NCBI GenBank assembly: GCA_001939145.1
Contig: LSRX01000312.1
Span: forward strand, 412,113-476,112
Reading direction: 5' to 3'
DNA from: Symbiodinium microadriaticum
Lineage: Eukaryota; Sar; Dinophyceae; Suessiales; Symbiodiniaceae
Length of the DNA stretch: 64,000 nt
Shown here: positions 1 to 10,294 of the stretch, piece by piece
Numbering within the stretch: the first letter of the stretch is position 1
How the letters are laid out: each line of letters starts with the position of its first letter
Translations under genes and position numbers: made by a program
The notes under the pieces: model-generated
What the model was told of the DNA's origin: nothing
The model's input: the letters and a program-made list of their open reading frames with translations, nothing else
Databases searched by the model: none

Positions 1-127
1 GCAGATTCGCAGATTTGCAGAGTCTCAGATTCGCAGATTCGCAGATTGTGTAGCCTCTACGATTTGGCAATCTGCGAATCTGCGAATCTAGGACTCTGCA
101 AATCTGCGAATCTGCGAATCCACGAAT
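1..127. repeat. GCAGATTC inverted short-repeat array
   Basis: Units of GCAGATTCGCAGATT (1-48) are followed by their reverse complement AATCTGCGAATCTGCG (about 70-127), so the array can fold back. A 32 bp direct repeat (CTCCACTGCCCCATGC...) follows at 227-290, and a 48 bp direct repeat at 823-918. Confidence 0.7.
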
Positions 128-422
128 GTAATGAAGTGATACACTAGTTCACTCTGCTTTGGTCCAACATTGAAGGCGGTCTGAGATAACCACTGCTACC
201 ATAGCATGACTGCCCCAACCACTGCACTCCACTGCCCCATGCATCATGAGCCAGAGTACTCCACTGCCCCATGCATCATGAGCCAGAGTAGTAGTAAATA
301 GTACGTAGCAGAAACAAATAACCGTAAAGGAACACTGCATGCAGTCAGCGGCAACAGACTCCAGGAAGTGCAGTCAAGATACCTGAGGTGCGGGGTTTCA
401 GGAGGGGGGGGTACCACATATA

Positions 423-456
<34 letters not shown>

Positions 457-467
457 CACATACATAT

Positions 468-623
468 GTGTCACCTAAGCCCGAAGGTGCTTTTCGCCAG
501 CTCATGGCTCTCTTTCCTGGATCCTCGCCTGAGGCAGATGGCGCTATTTTGTCCTCGTGTTTGCTTATCTCTGTATGGTCCTGTTTTGGGAGGTTAAGGT
601 GGGGTTGCGTTCAGCTCGATTAG
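468..623 (+). CDS. Candidate exon, unknown protein
   Basis: Open frame of 51 codons after the TA-rich microsatellite, with an AG at 478. Protein-like text includes GAFRQLMALFPGSSPEADG. No family recognised; other frames are open too. Confidence 0.22.
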   Translation: MSPKPEGAFRQLMALFPGSSPEADGAILSSCLLISVWSCFGRLRWGCVQLD

Positions 624-1132
624 TGGGGTTGCTGAGTTACGACATTCAGGGCTTGGGGTCTTCTTGCCTCTGTCGATCCCTTTCCTGCTTGAGAGCGGCT
701 TTGCCAGCATTTCTTCACAAGGGAAGTCAGCAAACCTTTCTACCCAAGGTCTGCATTGGAGGAGCCATTTTGCTGGGTTAGCCGCCACGTGTATATGGCA
801 GGATAAGGTGTGGGGAGGTCAAAAATAGGCACTTCACTGGAGACTGTAAGTACGTACTGTAACTGTAGATGATAGGCACTTCACCGGAGACTGTAGGTAC
901 ATACGGTAACTGTGGTAGATGAAACGTTTCTGTCATCACCTCGGCTCGCACTCTGAAGCTGCGCCCTAGCCCTAGCCATGAACACTCCAGAGACTGACAT
1001 CTGGAAGACACATACGCCTCTCCGGCCCTCAAAACTTATTTGTTCACTTTCATCCCCTTGTTGCTCAAGTGCTAGGCGAAATGTAAGGAACCACCCCGCC
1101 CAAGAGTCCGTACTACTACTGCTAGTGCTGAG

Positions 1133-1285
1133 TAGTCGTGGTAGTAGTAGTGGTAGTAGTAGTAGTAGAAGAAGAAGTAGTAGTAGTAGTAGTAGTAGTA
1201 GGAGTAGGAGTAGGAGTAGTAGTAGTGGTGGTAGTAGTAGTAGTAGCAGCAGCAGCAGCAGGAGGAGGAGTAGTAGTAGTAGCAG

Positions 1286-1333
<48 letters not shown>

Positions 1334-1346
1334 TACTACTACTACT
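1133..1346. repeat. Trinucleotide tract that switches strand, (AGT)n then (ACT)n
   Basis: About 130 bases of AGT/AGG/AGC units followed by about 70 bases of ACT units, i.e. imperfect inverted halves. The polySer/Val/Leu/Thr frames seen here are repeat translations. (CTG)n(GTG)n at 1499-1565 and TG/CT repeats at 1601-1672 follow; 1368-1500 between them could encode a hydrophobic stretch (AIGLAVQMLTCAPIVVVMVA). Confidence 0.85.
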
Positions 1347-1501
1347 ACTACTACTTCTCCTACTGGTTCTGCAATCTCCCTCATCGCTTTTAACGGCTAT
1401 CGGTCTTGCAGTGCAAATGTTGACATGTGCACCCATTGTTGTTGTCATGGTCGCCGCCAGCTATATCTACTTCTCCGTTTGGGTAGGCCTGCCAGTTCTT
1501 G

Positions 1502-1533
<32 letters not shown>

Positions 1534-2557
1534 GTGGTGGTGGTGGTGGTGGTGGTGGTGGTGGTTCTTCGTAATCGCATTGTGCTCGTGTCTGTGTGTG
1601 TGTCTCTCGGTCGGTGTGTGTGTGTGTGTCTCTCTCTCTCTCTCTCTCTATGTGTGTGTGTGTGTTCTTGTGTTTGTGCATTGTTGTGCTGCCCAAAACA
1701 ATAAACTAAACCTTTGGCCAGGCTCCTTCTCGCCCGCCTGAGCCAGGGCTCCGAAACCCCACATCCAGCCTGCAGCCGCTGCCGTGGCCGGGAGGTGCTA
1801 GGTTTCAGGGTTTAGGGGAGAAGCCAACACGGGTTTGGCCAGATGGAATGGGCAGGCCAGGCACTAAGCAGAGCCTACAGAAGGACAACGACAGAGAGAG
1901 AGAGAGAGAGAGAGAGGAGGGAGGAGGAGACATTGATGTGATACTTGCATGTATAGCCATGTGTAGCTATGCACAAAAGAGCAGTGAACAAGGCTAATCC
2001 AGTTATGATTGTGCGCAGCAATGATAACTTTCGGAGACTGGATATCTGCACTCATCTACTACCCGGACCCTAAACCCTAAACCCTAAACTCATCTACCTT
2101 GGCGCAGAGTTGCGGATCTCTGGCACTTGGTTTGGGGCTCTGGGCTTTATGCACCCGTCCTAGCAATTTGCGACTTCGGGGCCGACTAAGCGAAGGGTCC
2201 TAAGTACCCCGTGTACGGTGTAGGGGTTAATTAGGGTTTAGGATTTTAGGGTTTAGGGTTTTAGGGTTTAGGGTTAGATTAGGACCAGGAACAAAATATT
2301 ATGGTTTGTGAAAAGGACCCTTTAGGATAGTGAAAATATCTTTTATCTTAATTTATGGTGCCTTTATAGTTACTATAGTGTAACCCAACACCCCATTCTA
2401 GCTAGTCCTTTTCAATACGCCAGGCGCGGTTTGAAGCCAAGCCCCGTTAATTCGGTCGATCGCAGAAAGTGCAGCACATGCTGGGAAGCGGAAGTCACGT
2501 GGTTTAGAGGACCGAATCCGTCTGATTTGCTGAGCCAAATCCGCCTTTTCTGCACAG

Positions 2558-2689
2558 GTATCCAAGCACGTCACAGCCGACATGCCGCGCAGGCTGTTGC
2601 GCAGACTACACGTGGAGGAGAGACTTCCCACTACGCATAAGGATCTGAAAGCAATCATCCCAAAATGGAGATGGCTTCAACAGACACAA
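2558..2689 (+). CDS. 2OG oxygenase candidate exon 1 (N-terminal part)
   Basis: Follows acceptor TTTTCTGCACAG and stays open for 44 codons (ADMPRRLLRRLH, IPKWRWLQQTQ), then meets donor GTATAC in phase 0, which fits the next exon. If not spliced it runs to a stop at 2738-2740. Its membership of the oxygenase gene rests on phase and position, because this part of the family is variable. Confidence 0.45.
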
Positions 2690-4164
2690 GTATACTGTTA
2701 TCAGTCTCAGATAGCCGCAGGAATGCCAATCAAGCTTTAAAGCCTAAACCCTACATAAACCCCACAGAATCCTTATTCCGGCACTTCGGCCCCCTCTCTT
2801 CGAAGCTGGAGATCCCGAAGTTTATAGGATCCTTAAGGGGAGTTCTAGGGAGATTTAGGGATTACTGCGTCATCTTCGCCCCTTGGACCCCCTCCTACTA
2901 ATTCAATCGAGGCGCTTGGTGAGTCTCTTTGCCGAGTCTTTTCGCTGTCACTCTGTCTCTCACGCAGTAGGTGCACCTACCTTGAACTGTTTATTTTTTG
3001 TAAGGCCCCTGCAGAGTGTATATAAGGGTACGTAATTGGAGCCTGAGAAAGAAGGTTATGGTAGTTGAACGTATAGTCTATACACGCTTCTTGGTGTAGG
3101 GCGTTAAGGTTGAGGGTGGCCGACGGAAACAGGTTTCTACATGGTAATTTTCGGGCCAATGTGTAGACAGCTCAATGGGCACATGAACCCTTGATTCTCA
3201 ATGTTACCATTCTCATGTGGTAGATGGTTGCATGGTTGGGCATCGGAGACAGCCCTGCCGGCACGGATAAAGTATCGACCGAAGGCATACCGAATAGCCC
3301 GAACATGCTCAAACTCAAACCGCCTACGCATTCTGTCTGTGTCTACTTCCAGTTTAGAGTCTCGTAGCAGGAGATAAGCAAGAATGTCTACGCCTTCCCG
3401 GCGATGACAGCTGACTTCTGTCGCATCTTCCTCGAGGAGCTGACATCCTTTTATGCCTCCGGTCTCAAGTCTGCCAGGCCCAGTTTTAGAAAAGCCCTTG
3501 TCCTTCGGTCCAGCATATTGTTGATGAGATCCGTCTTGAAAGTTTGAAAGGACCTTTCTGCTTTAGAAGATCGGTTGCGTGATTGCAAGTTGGCTGAGTT
3601 CATGTTGCCTCTTTGCATTCGCATCCCGATTGGACGAGTCTTCTCCCTAAACCCAACCCCAAGACCACGTGCCTCACCTGGATTGTCCGAGTGTGAGTAC
3701 CGAAACCCATCCCCCAACCGCAACCCCTGAACCCCCCTGAACTCAAGCGTCACCCTCCCAGTGGACTTCCCCGAGCGACTTGCCCAGCTTAGGTTGGTGT
3801 GATCGCTCTTCCAATTCAATGCTTTTCTCGTGAGGTGTTCACGAACCTTCTTCTTGCGTCTTCTTTGTAGGGTCCCTATTCCACCTTGGGTTTTGTTTTG
3901 CCTCAGTTCATTGAGTTGCTTCGCCCCTAAACCCCAAACCTCCTAAAGAGCTCATAATGTAGGGGCCTCAATCATTACCTACATTATTTTGGGGGCTCCT
4001 TATTATAACTATAGTATGTTGGGCCCCAAAACCCTATTCTAATTGTTAAGGCCTCTACATTACGCGCCGGCTCAGGTCATTGAGGGCCTTCTTCTGGATC
4101 CTAGGCTGCAGACAGAGCCAGATGTGTCCCGATCTCTGTGTGCTGTTTTTGNTAATACAATATC

Positions 4165-4195
<31 letters not shown>

Positions 4196-7085
4196 CAGAG
4201 AGATAGAACGAGAAAGAGATAGGCCGCCCATCCGACCCTGAAAGGCCAAACTCCATGAATCGTTATGGAGCAGTCCTAGAAGAGATGGGCCTGGCACTGG
4301 CAGTGGCTGACTTCCAGAGGCAAGGATGTAAGGGACAAACTTAAAGTTTGAAGGGTTCAGCGGTGCAGACGATTGGGGTTTGGGGTTTAGGGTTTATAGG
4401 GTTTAGGGTTTAGGGGCTTTCGGTTGTTGATCATGATGTTCCGGGGCAAGTGTTAAGTTAACACCCACACCCACACTGAACAGCCAGTTGACAATGAGAA
4501 CTGCTCAGGCGTCAAGTTTCTCTGTGTCAGACTTACCGGAACAGACATGTTCCGTCGTCAAGCTCGATAGTGTCTGTTTTAAGTTTGGAAACCTTCGCGA
4601 GGCAACAAAGGCGCAGCTGGACTCTAGTTCGACACACCCCTGCGCTTACTTATCTGTCTGCTCGCATATGTAATGTATTGTAGCACTCGGCAATGTCTTA
4701 TTGTATTGATGTGGTATGCATGCATGCACGTGTGCATGTGTGTATGCGTGCCTGCATGGATGCATGAATGCGTAATTCAAGGATGGATGTTTCAAAGTAT
4801 GGGTGCGTACCACCGGCTGTCACAAAGCTAACGGTACCAACTGCAGAGGGAGTCCTTGATATCCATTGTTCTTCACGCGGTCGTCTATTTTATTGATTCA
4901 TCGAGACCCTAAACCACACACAGGCAGGTCCTCTTGCCGCTAGCCAGAGCGTTCTTCCCGAGCATCGGCGATGAGTTGGATGGCCATCACGCCTTTGTGG
5001 CGTCCTTTCTGAATACTTTGACATTCCGTTTCTATTCCCGAAGGGTCCTAAGTACTTACAGTACGTAGTAGAGCGTAGTTTGTTTTTCGATTTGGAGCTT
5101 TTTATACCCCCATACCAGTACCTACCCTACAACCCTAAACCCTTTAGGCGATGCCTCTTTGCCCTAGGGCAAAACCTTAGACTTCAGACCAACACTGTGG
5201 TTTTGAATGAGGGGTCGGGTTTAGGGTTTAGGTTTTGTGTCGGTTTCCGGGTTTAGGGTTAAGATCGGCTCCGGAAGCTGCGAAGCGCTCCCGCCCAAGT
5301 GAGCATCAGACTCTTCTAGGGCCGTAGGGTGAGGGCGTTAGGGTTTGGGGGTTTAGGAGTTTGGGGTCGTTTTTTTAATGCTTCAGCTCCGGAGTTGTTC
5401 TGGTACAGCGGATGTTGAAGTTGCCCTCCACGTGCCGGACGATTCGATACTTATGTATGTGTGTGTGTATGTATGTATGTATGTATGTATGTATGTATGT
5501 ATGTATGTATGTATATATATATAGAGAGATATATATATATATATATATATATAAACAGCTAGATCATAGTATAACCTACTACATTACGCAATCCTCTATT
5601 TTACTATATGACACGATATGATACTATGTTGATGCTGTGGACGAAAGCCAACCGGAAGGCTCCATGTACCTGGGTTTAGGGTTGAGGGTTCAGGGTTTAG
5701 GGTTTAGGGTCGTGCATACTTAGGCCTCAAAAGTTCCTAAATAGGTACTCCATAGCATGTAGTATATACCTATAGGGCCTTGAAGCGGTTCCTATGTAGG
5801 CATTTGTAAAGAAGGCAGTGCACACATTGGCCTTAAAGGGGTTCCTACATAGGTACTCCAAGTACATACTCCTTTGGTATATTTTAGCCTCAGGGCACGA
5901 GACGGATGGAGCGCGCCGGATCTCCATGAAGTCATCCTTCAGGTCCACTATCGGCCAGAGGCGGGCCGTGGTGATCAAGATCTTCCACCGCACCGTGACG
6001 ATTCGGAGGCCTCAAGAAAAGGGAAAATCCGAAGGTTGAGGATCTTTCGGGCTGCGAACGGCGGGCTTCTAGGATTTTGAATTGTTTTGGGTGTTTGGGG
6101 TTTAAGGTTTAGGTTTGATTTGTTTTGGGTGTTTGGGGTTTAAGGTTTAAGCTTGAGGCCAATGCCGCAAAAAGTGTAGGTAGTCAGCTTTTGGAGCACA
6201 ATGCCCTCCTGCAGCCTTCGATTTGATACACCTTAGCAATCGTTTGCTGCACCGTGTGACTCTTTTCTGCCTGCGAGTGTATAGCCGGAGGTTGAGAACA
6301 AATGTTAAGAGAGCCTTTAAGGGTCCATGTACTCATCTAGTATATACTTACTTTACTTGTCCCTTAAAGTAGCTCCTATATGGCTACTTTGGGGCCAATG
6401 TATATACTATTTTGGGTACATGGACCCTCATGCAGGGGAGCTACCCATGAAGGGCCCATGACTGATTCTCACTGCAGGTGACCTTCAACATGGCTTTGGG
6501 ACGAAGCTGGCAAGGCTGCCGCCTGATATTCTGCGGACTCATGCAGGAGCCGGACGCCCACCAGCATCAAATCAGCTACGATTTCCCAGGCACCGGAGTG
6601 CAAGCTGAAAGTCTTAATCGAGGGAACGCCCGACGGCCTTTAACAGGTTTGTCCTGCGACTCAAAGAGCCACCGCGCCGTAGAAAACTCTGAGCCCGAAC
6701 TCCTATAAGCCTTATTTAGGGCTTAGGGTTTAGGGTTTAGGGTAAACCAACACGGCCCTCAAACCCTTTAGCCTTGGCGCGCCTTGGAGGCGCTGGATGG
6801 GCGGTCTTACATCTCGGCCGTCAGGCAGGAGAGCGCATGTTACTTAGGGTTTAGAGTTCTTGCAAAGGGGACTTCCATCGGGCTTCGATTTATATACGAA
6901 TTACCATGCTCTTGTTTTGTCGGGCTGTTCTTGAAATCCAATGTTCAAAGGTTTCAGATTGCAAACTTACCACTGACCACTTGCTGAGCACCCATCTGGA
7001 CCGGCAGGTTCATGCGGCTGAAAACATTCTCCGTGGCGAGCGGACGAACCTGGCGGCTCGGGAAAAGCAGACCCCCCGGGTGTGA
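2558..7085 (+). CDS. 2OG-Fe(II) oxygenase (prolyl/lysyl hydroxylase-like), split gene, eight-exon model
   Basis: Likely hydroxylates a protein or other substrate with O2, 2-oxoglutarate and Fe(II). Seen: exons 2558-2689, 3383-3461, 4223-4319, 4924-4996, 5943-6008, 6478-about 6597, about 6772-6824 and 7008-7085. Read in order they give the start of a double-stranded beta-helix: VYAFPAMTADFC, RPNSMNRYG, LARAFFPSIGDELDGHHAF, then the Fe-binding HRDD (HxD), the strand VTFNMALG, VLHLGRQ, and VHAAEN with the distal His followed by GERTNL with the 2OG-binding Arg. Codon phase matches at all junctions except exon 5/6, which is unresolved. Donors are GT or GC. About 230 residues, which suits the catalytic domain alone; more 5' exons may exist. 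Introns carry palindromic elements and telomeric repeats. Family call is from remembered motifs; the substrate is unknown. Confidence 0.62.
3383..3461 (+). CDS. 2OG oxygenase exon 2 (start of catalytic domain)
   Basis: Encodes NVYAFPAMTADFC and FLEELTSFYAS, the usual opening of lysyl/prolyl hydroxylase catalytic domains. Donor GTCTCA leaves one base, which joins the next exon to make a Gly codon. Beyond 3461 the frame soon departs from the family pattern, supporting the splice site. Confidence 0.6.
3952..4064. mobile_element. Palindromic MITE-like element, family H
   Basis: Ends ATAATGTAGGGGCCTCAA and TTAAGGCCTCTACATTA are inverted; the centre has GGGGGCTCCTTATTATAA and GGGCCCCAAAACCCTATTCT. 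Lies in intron 2 of the oxygenase model. Other copies at 40490 and 42052. Confidence 0.7.
4223..4319 (+). CDS. 2OG oxygenase exon 3
   Basis: Follows acceptor AGAGATAG|G. Encodes RPSDPERPNSMNRYGAVLEE and GLALAVADFQ. The PNSMNRYG block is a conserved turn in this oxygenase group. It ends at a GC donor (CAGAG|GCAAGG). Confidence 0.65.
4924..4996 (+). CDS. 2OG oxygenase exon 4
   Basis: Follows acceptor CACACAG|G. Encodes VLLPLARAFFPSIGDELDG then HHAF, the helix and loop before the first core strand. Donor GTGGCG in phase 0. Confidence 0.65.
5453..5556. repeat. (GTAT)n(TA)n microsatellite
   Basis: Twelve or so GTAT units then TA/GATA units, in an intron of the oxygenase model. Confidence 0.9.
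5943..6008 (+). CDS. 2OG oxygenase exon 5, iron-binding HxD
   Basis: Follows acceptor CATCCTTCAG|G. Encodes VHYRPEAGRGDQDLPPHRDD then SE. HRDD supplies the first two Fe(II) ligands (HxD). Ends at a GC donor (GAG|GCCTCA), phase 0. Confidence 0.7.
6321..6427. mobile_element. Palindromic MITE-like element, family F
   Basis: Inverted ends GGGTCCATGTACTCAT and TTTGGGTACATGGACCC. Lies 50 bases upstream of oxygenase exon 6478. Other copies: 12654-12750 and a truncated one at 13551-13617; 5721-5872 is a degenerate relative. Confidence 0.75.
6478..6597 (+). CDS. 2OG oxygenase exon 6
   Basis: Follows acceptor CTCACTGCAG|G. Encodes VTFNMALGRSWQGCRLIFCG, the strand after HxD in this superfamily, then ISYDFPGTG. 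The 3' end is uncertain: GT at 6598, GT at 6611 or a GA donor at 6596 are all possible. The frame stays open to 6708. Confidence 0.65.
6772..6824 (+). CDS. 2OG oxygenase exon 7 (start uncertain)
   Basis: Encodes AGWAVLHLGRQ, the strand just before the distal His. The end is a GC donor (CGTCAG|GCAGGA) in phase 0. The start is either after CCCTTTAG (a telomere-like end) at 6772 or after CTTGGAG at 6789. Confidence 0.5.
7008..7085 (+). CDS. 2OG oxygenase exon 8, distal His and 2OG-binding Arg
   Basis: Follows acceptor ACCGGCAG|G. Encodes VHAAENILRGERTNLA. The His is the third Fe ligand; the Arg of GERTNL is the expected 2-oxoglutarate anchor. It reaches a TGA at 7083-7085, or could be cut at a GC donor after NL. 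Confidence 0.62.
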   Translation, partial: VHAAENILRGERTNLAAREKQTPRV

Positions 7086-7403
7086 ATAATTACCAGAACT
7101 CTGAAGTCCTAGCCTTCCTTATATATACCCACCCCAAAGCCGTAACCGAATTGTAAAAGTCCCTATTGTGCAGTTTAACATAAACCACGGGGTGGAGGAA
7201 ATCTTGCGCCATCATGACATCGCCCATCACCAGGACCCCGCACCCCTTGACATGGTAGCATGTCATGTAGTGACTGGTGGAACCAAGGCCCATCCTGGGA
7301 CTAGACATCAATTCTAAACAGAGGGTGCAGGGCACTCTCGTCGTTGGCCTACTCAAAAGTGGTGCACGGCTTCCTCCATCAACAGTACCTTGGACCTTGG
7401 CAT

Positions 7404-7614
7404 CCGTCCTAACCCTAAACCCCAAACCCCAAGCCCTAAACCCTATAAACCCTAAGCTTAAACCCTGAACCCTAAACCCTAAACCCCAAACCCTAAGCCC
7501 TAAGTCTAAACCCTAAGCCCCAAACCCTAAACCCTAAACCCCAAACCCTAAGCCCTAAGTCTAAACCCTAAGCCCCAAACCCTAAACCCCAAACCCTAAA
7601 CCCCAAACCCCAAT
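7404..7614. repeat. Degenerate telomeric-type repeat tract
   Basis: About 30 units of CCCTAAA and variants (CCCCAAA, CCCTAAG). Similar tracts at 8155-8275, 8828-8865, 10300-10370, 13740-13790, 14520-14720, 19560-19800, 24254-24345, 24945-25000 and 57435-57480 run in the same orientation. Confidence 0.9.
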
Positions 7615-7719
7615 ACCGTTTGGCATGTCTCGGTCTGCACAGCTCGGAAGGAAAGAGCCTGCCCGGTCGACCTGAGGCTTTGTAGGAAGATCTTCGAGTT
7701 AGCATATACAGCGGTTTAG
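7615..7719 (+). CDS. Candidate exon, unknown protein
   Basis: Open segment between two telomeric-repeat tracts, with text such as TARKERACPVDLRLCRKIFE. Stops inside TTTAGGG repeat. No family recognised. Confidence 0.3.
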   Translation, partial: TVWHVSVCTARKERACPVDLRLCRKIFELAYTAV

Positions 7720-7734
7720 GGTTTAGGGTTTAGG

Positions 7735-7831
7735 GTTGATGATAAAAATCCTGCATTGCCCACAATAAGGAATGTACCATAATTCCCAGAGTTTAGGGTC
7801 CTTAAGGTCATGCAGGATTTCTATCATCAAC
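7735..7831. mobile_element. Palindromic MITE-like element, family B
   Basis: Intact copy: GTTGATGATAAAAATCCTGC and GCAGGATTTCTATCATCAAC are inverted ends. It serves as the reference for the interrupted copy at 23211. Other copies at 35417-35519 and 37461-37566. Confidence 0.8.
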
Positions 7832-9120
7832 TGTAACATTTTTAGCTTGAGGCTACCATCTTCCAACGAACCAGCAGAATATACCCAACTTCCAAACCAC
7901 ATTCTTCATGTGATCCCCGTACTGTTCTGACTAAGTATTATTACGGCCTCGTAGTCCGTAGATAGTTACGCTACCAACTGCCCCCGACCTCGTGCCATAG
8001 TCGCTTGCCTGCGCTGAGCATTTCACTGACAGACCCAGACCAACGAACTTGCCTGCATGGGGTCGAGACCTTATTCCTGAATGCCCCTCTCAACATCCTA
8101 ACCAAAAGACTCGAGATGCAAACTGACAAGCATCCCGTACACACCCAAACTGTGAACCTAAACCCTAAACCTGAAATCCTAAACCCTAAATCCTAAGCCC
8201 TAAATCCTAAACCCTACGCCCTAAATCCTAAACCCTAAGCCCTTAATCCTAAACCCTATAAATCCTAAACCCCTTGGAGCCTGCAGGTGATCTGGAGCCG
8301 GAGCTGGGTTTGGCGCGTTGCAGGCAAGTCTCGTTTTGATTTGTGTCCACGAAGGAGCCTTGGTTTGGGGTTATTTAAGGTTTAGTTTTTTTTCTTTTTT
8401 TTTTTGTGGGGGTAGGGTTTAGGGTTTAGGGGTTTAGGGTTTAGGGTTTATTCTGGGTTTTCTGTACAAAAGGTTCAGGATGGTTCAGGTGTTTCATTTT
8501 TTGTTGCAATATGAACCCAAGGGCACGGGTCAAGGGGCTCGTGAAAAATGTTTGGGGAATTCTACAGAGCTTTCTGATTAAGGAACCTTTTTTTACGTTA
8601 GCATAGTTAGAAACTGTGGTACATAATTCCAATCCGCAACCCACAGAGCCATCCCTTTGGTCAAGGAGCACACCTTAACCTTAACTTGTGGTATTGATGA
8701 TTATTGTTTTGGGTTTTTTTTTCCGTAGCCAATGGGTGGTCTGGCGTCCTGAGGCCTGGACTTTTGTTCAAGTTATCATGGTAGGATCTGCAGCAAGTCG
8801 TACGGTTTTCCAAGTTTCTCATTATGACCCTAAACCCTAAACCCTAAACCCTAAACCCTAAACCGTATCATTATGATACCTTAAACTGAAACTGAGAGTT
8901 CATGACTGTTACAAGCGCGTCAACCTTTAATCAAGAAGAACCGGGAGCTATTGAGGGTTTAGGGTGGCGCTAGGGTTTCGGAATGTGGCGCTTCAGAGAA
9001 TTCCTTTACTAATTAAGGGTTTAGGGTTTATAGGTTTAGGGTTTATAGAGATTTAGGGATTTATTGGAGTTGCAGTAGTTTTCGCGGAAACTATGGCCTC
9101 ATGCGTGCTGATGATGTTTG

Positions 9121-9276
9121 ATGCGGGGTTTGGGGGGTTTAGCAAATTTGGGGAAGTTGCTTGAGGAGCGCGGCAAAGACACTGAAGCGCCGCAGTTGCA
9201 GCCCGAGTTTTCCTTGGCTGATCGTGCAGAGGAGGAGTACGAGAAGGAGCAGGTGGACGAGGTCCTCGTGCCGTAG
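9121..9276 (+). CDS. Small charged ORF or exon, unknown
   Basis: ATG to TAG, 51 codons, strongly charged and helical (KLLEERGKDTEAPQ, AEEEYEKEQVDEVLVP). As an exon it could start after GGGTTTAG at 9142, where a telomeric heptamer ends in the AG acceptor. First of a run of + strand candidates reaching 10.85 kb that may be one gene. Confidence 0.45.
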   Translation: MRGLGGLANLGKLLEERGKDTEAPQLQPEFSLADRAEEEYEKEQVDEVLVP

Positions 9277-9424
9277 TGGTCACTGGCCATAGTGCGGGCT
9301 CAGGACGTGGACCGACGACCCTTCTCTGATGTGTGTGAGATCTGAGAGGCAGTGTGCCCTAGCGAAAACATCACCCAGTACTGAGGCTCCGAGTGAGTTG
9401 CCTTTTGAAGTAGCCCCGAGATGA

Positions 9425-9598
9425 TATTTTGAAATTGACTGGGGTGCCTCCAGGTGGTCTCCGTTACAGTGTTGTGATGGCTGTTCCCACTATTTGCTGG
9501 AGGACCCTGAGCACCTCGTAGCTGATGGGCTTCTGATATCTTTGTCTCAAGATCCTCAAATCGCATCTGCTACGCATTCTAGTGTCGTATTGGCCTGA
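9425..9598 (+). CDS. Candidate exon, unknown protein
   Basis: 57 open codons between stops, with CCDGCSHYLLEDPEHLVADG and LLISLSQDPQ. A second + frame overlaps the 3' part (YWPDDDELSLQQPGGQTFGW, ending near 9667). An 88-codon minus frame is also open, so the call is uncertain. Confidence 0.38.
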   Translation, partial: YFEIDWGASRWSPLQCCDGCSHYLLEDPEHLVADGLLISLSQDPQIASATHSSVVLA

Positions 9599-9738
9599 TG
9601 ATGATGAGCTGTCTCTGCAGCAACCTGGAGGCCAGACCTTTGGCTGGAATCCGTGCCTGCTTAGCGAGGGTTTAGTTTTAGGGTTTATAGGGTTTTGTGC
9701 GAGTACCCTATAAACCCTAAACCCTCCCTCTGTGCAGG

Positions 9739-9831
9739 CGGCGACGGCCAGCTGACCACGTGGCCGCACGCGGGGCCCAGCGATCCGAGGTGCTTGCCGG
9801 CGCGCAGGAAGTGGAAAATTGGCGGCAGATA
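9739..9831 (+). CDS. Candidate exon, GC-rich
   Basis: Follows acceptor CTCTGTGCAG. Text includes ADHVAARGAQRSEVLAGAQE. GC content is clearly higher than the flanking repeat. A second frame (GDGQLTTWPHAGPSDPRC) is also open. Confidence 0.32.
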
Positions 9832-9920
9832 CCCTAAGGCTCAAAATAGCCTAAAGACCTTATATAGTATGGTCTTTGGGCCCCAAAAGCCTTAAAATAT
9901 GAGTCCTTAGAGCCTTAGAT
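9832..9920. mobile_element. Element family E
   Basis: AGCCTAAAGACCTTATATAG and CCAAAAGCCTTAAAATATGA blocks, shared with 24472-24556 (reverse), 51948-52036 and 61061-61150. TIRs are weaker than in other families. Confidence 0.65.
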
Positions 9921-10093
9921 GATAGGGTTTATGGGCTTAGAGTAAACCATGAATTCTCAGGGGCTTACGTAGAGGAAAGGGAAAGGGGGAGGTTTCCGGG
10001 CTTGGGGTTAAGGGTTTAGCGCTTGTCAGGGATAGCTGTGGCGCCAGTCGCCTAGTATGTTCGGGGCTGCAGTCTACAGCTATAGGCTTGCAG

Positions 10094-10169
10094 CATGTTT
10101 AACCGGCTTAACGCCATGATGATCAAGCATGTCTGTGTGATCGGCTCGCCTGACACCATCAAGCTGTAG
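10094..10169 (+). CDS. Candidate exon, unknown protein
   Basis: Follows acceptor GGCTTGCAG. Encodes MFNRLNAMMIKHVCVIGSPD then TIKL before a stop; a short intron or frame change leads into the next open block. Confidence 0.4.
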
Positions 10170-10176
10170 CCTTCAG

Positions 10177-10294
10177 ATTCAAGACAATCGTAGAGCGAGG
10201 CTTCACCCACAGCCACGCACATCCCTCCTCATCTGAACTCACAGATTCAGCGAAGGCGAAGGAACCTACCAGACTACTTTCGCACAAGCCCTGA
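10177..10294 (+). CDS. Candidate exon, unknown protein
   Basis: Follows acceptor AGCCTTCAG. Text includes FKTIVERGFTHSHAH and ELTDSAKAKEP. Only 7 bases separate it from the previous block, so the two may be one exon with a different boundary. Confidence 0.4.
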
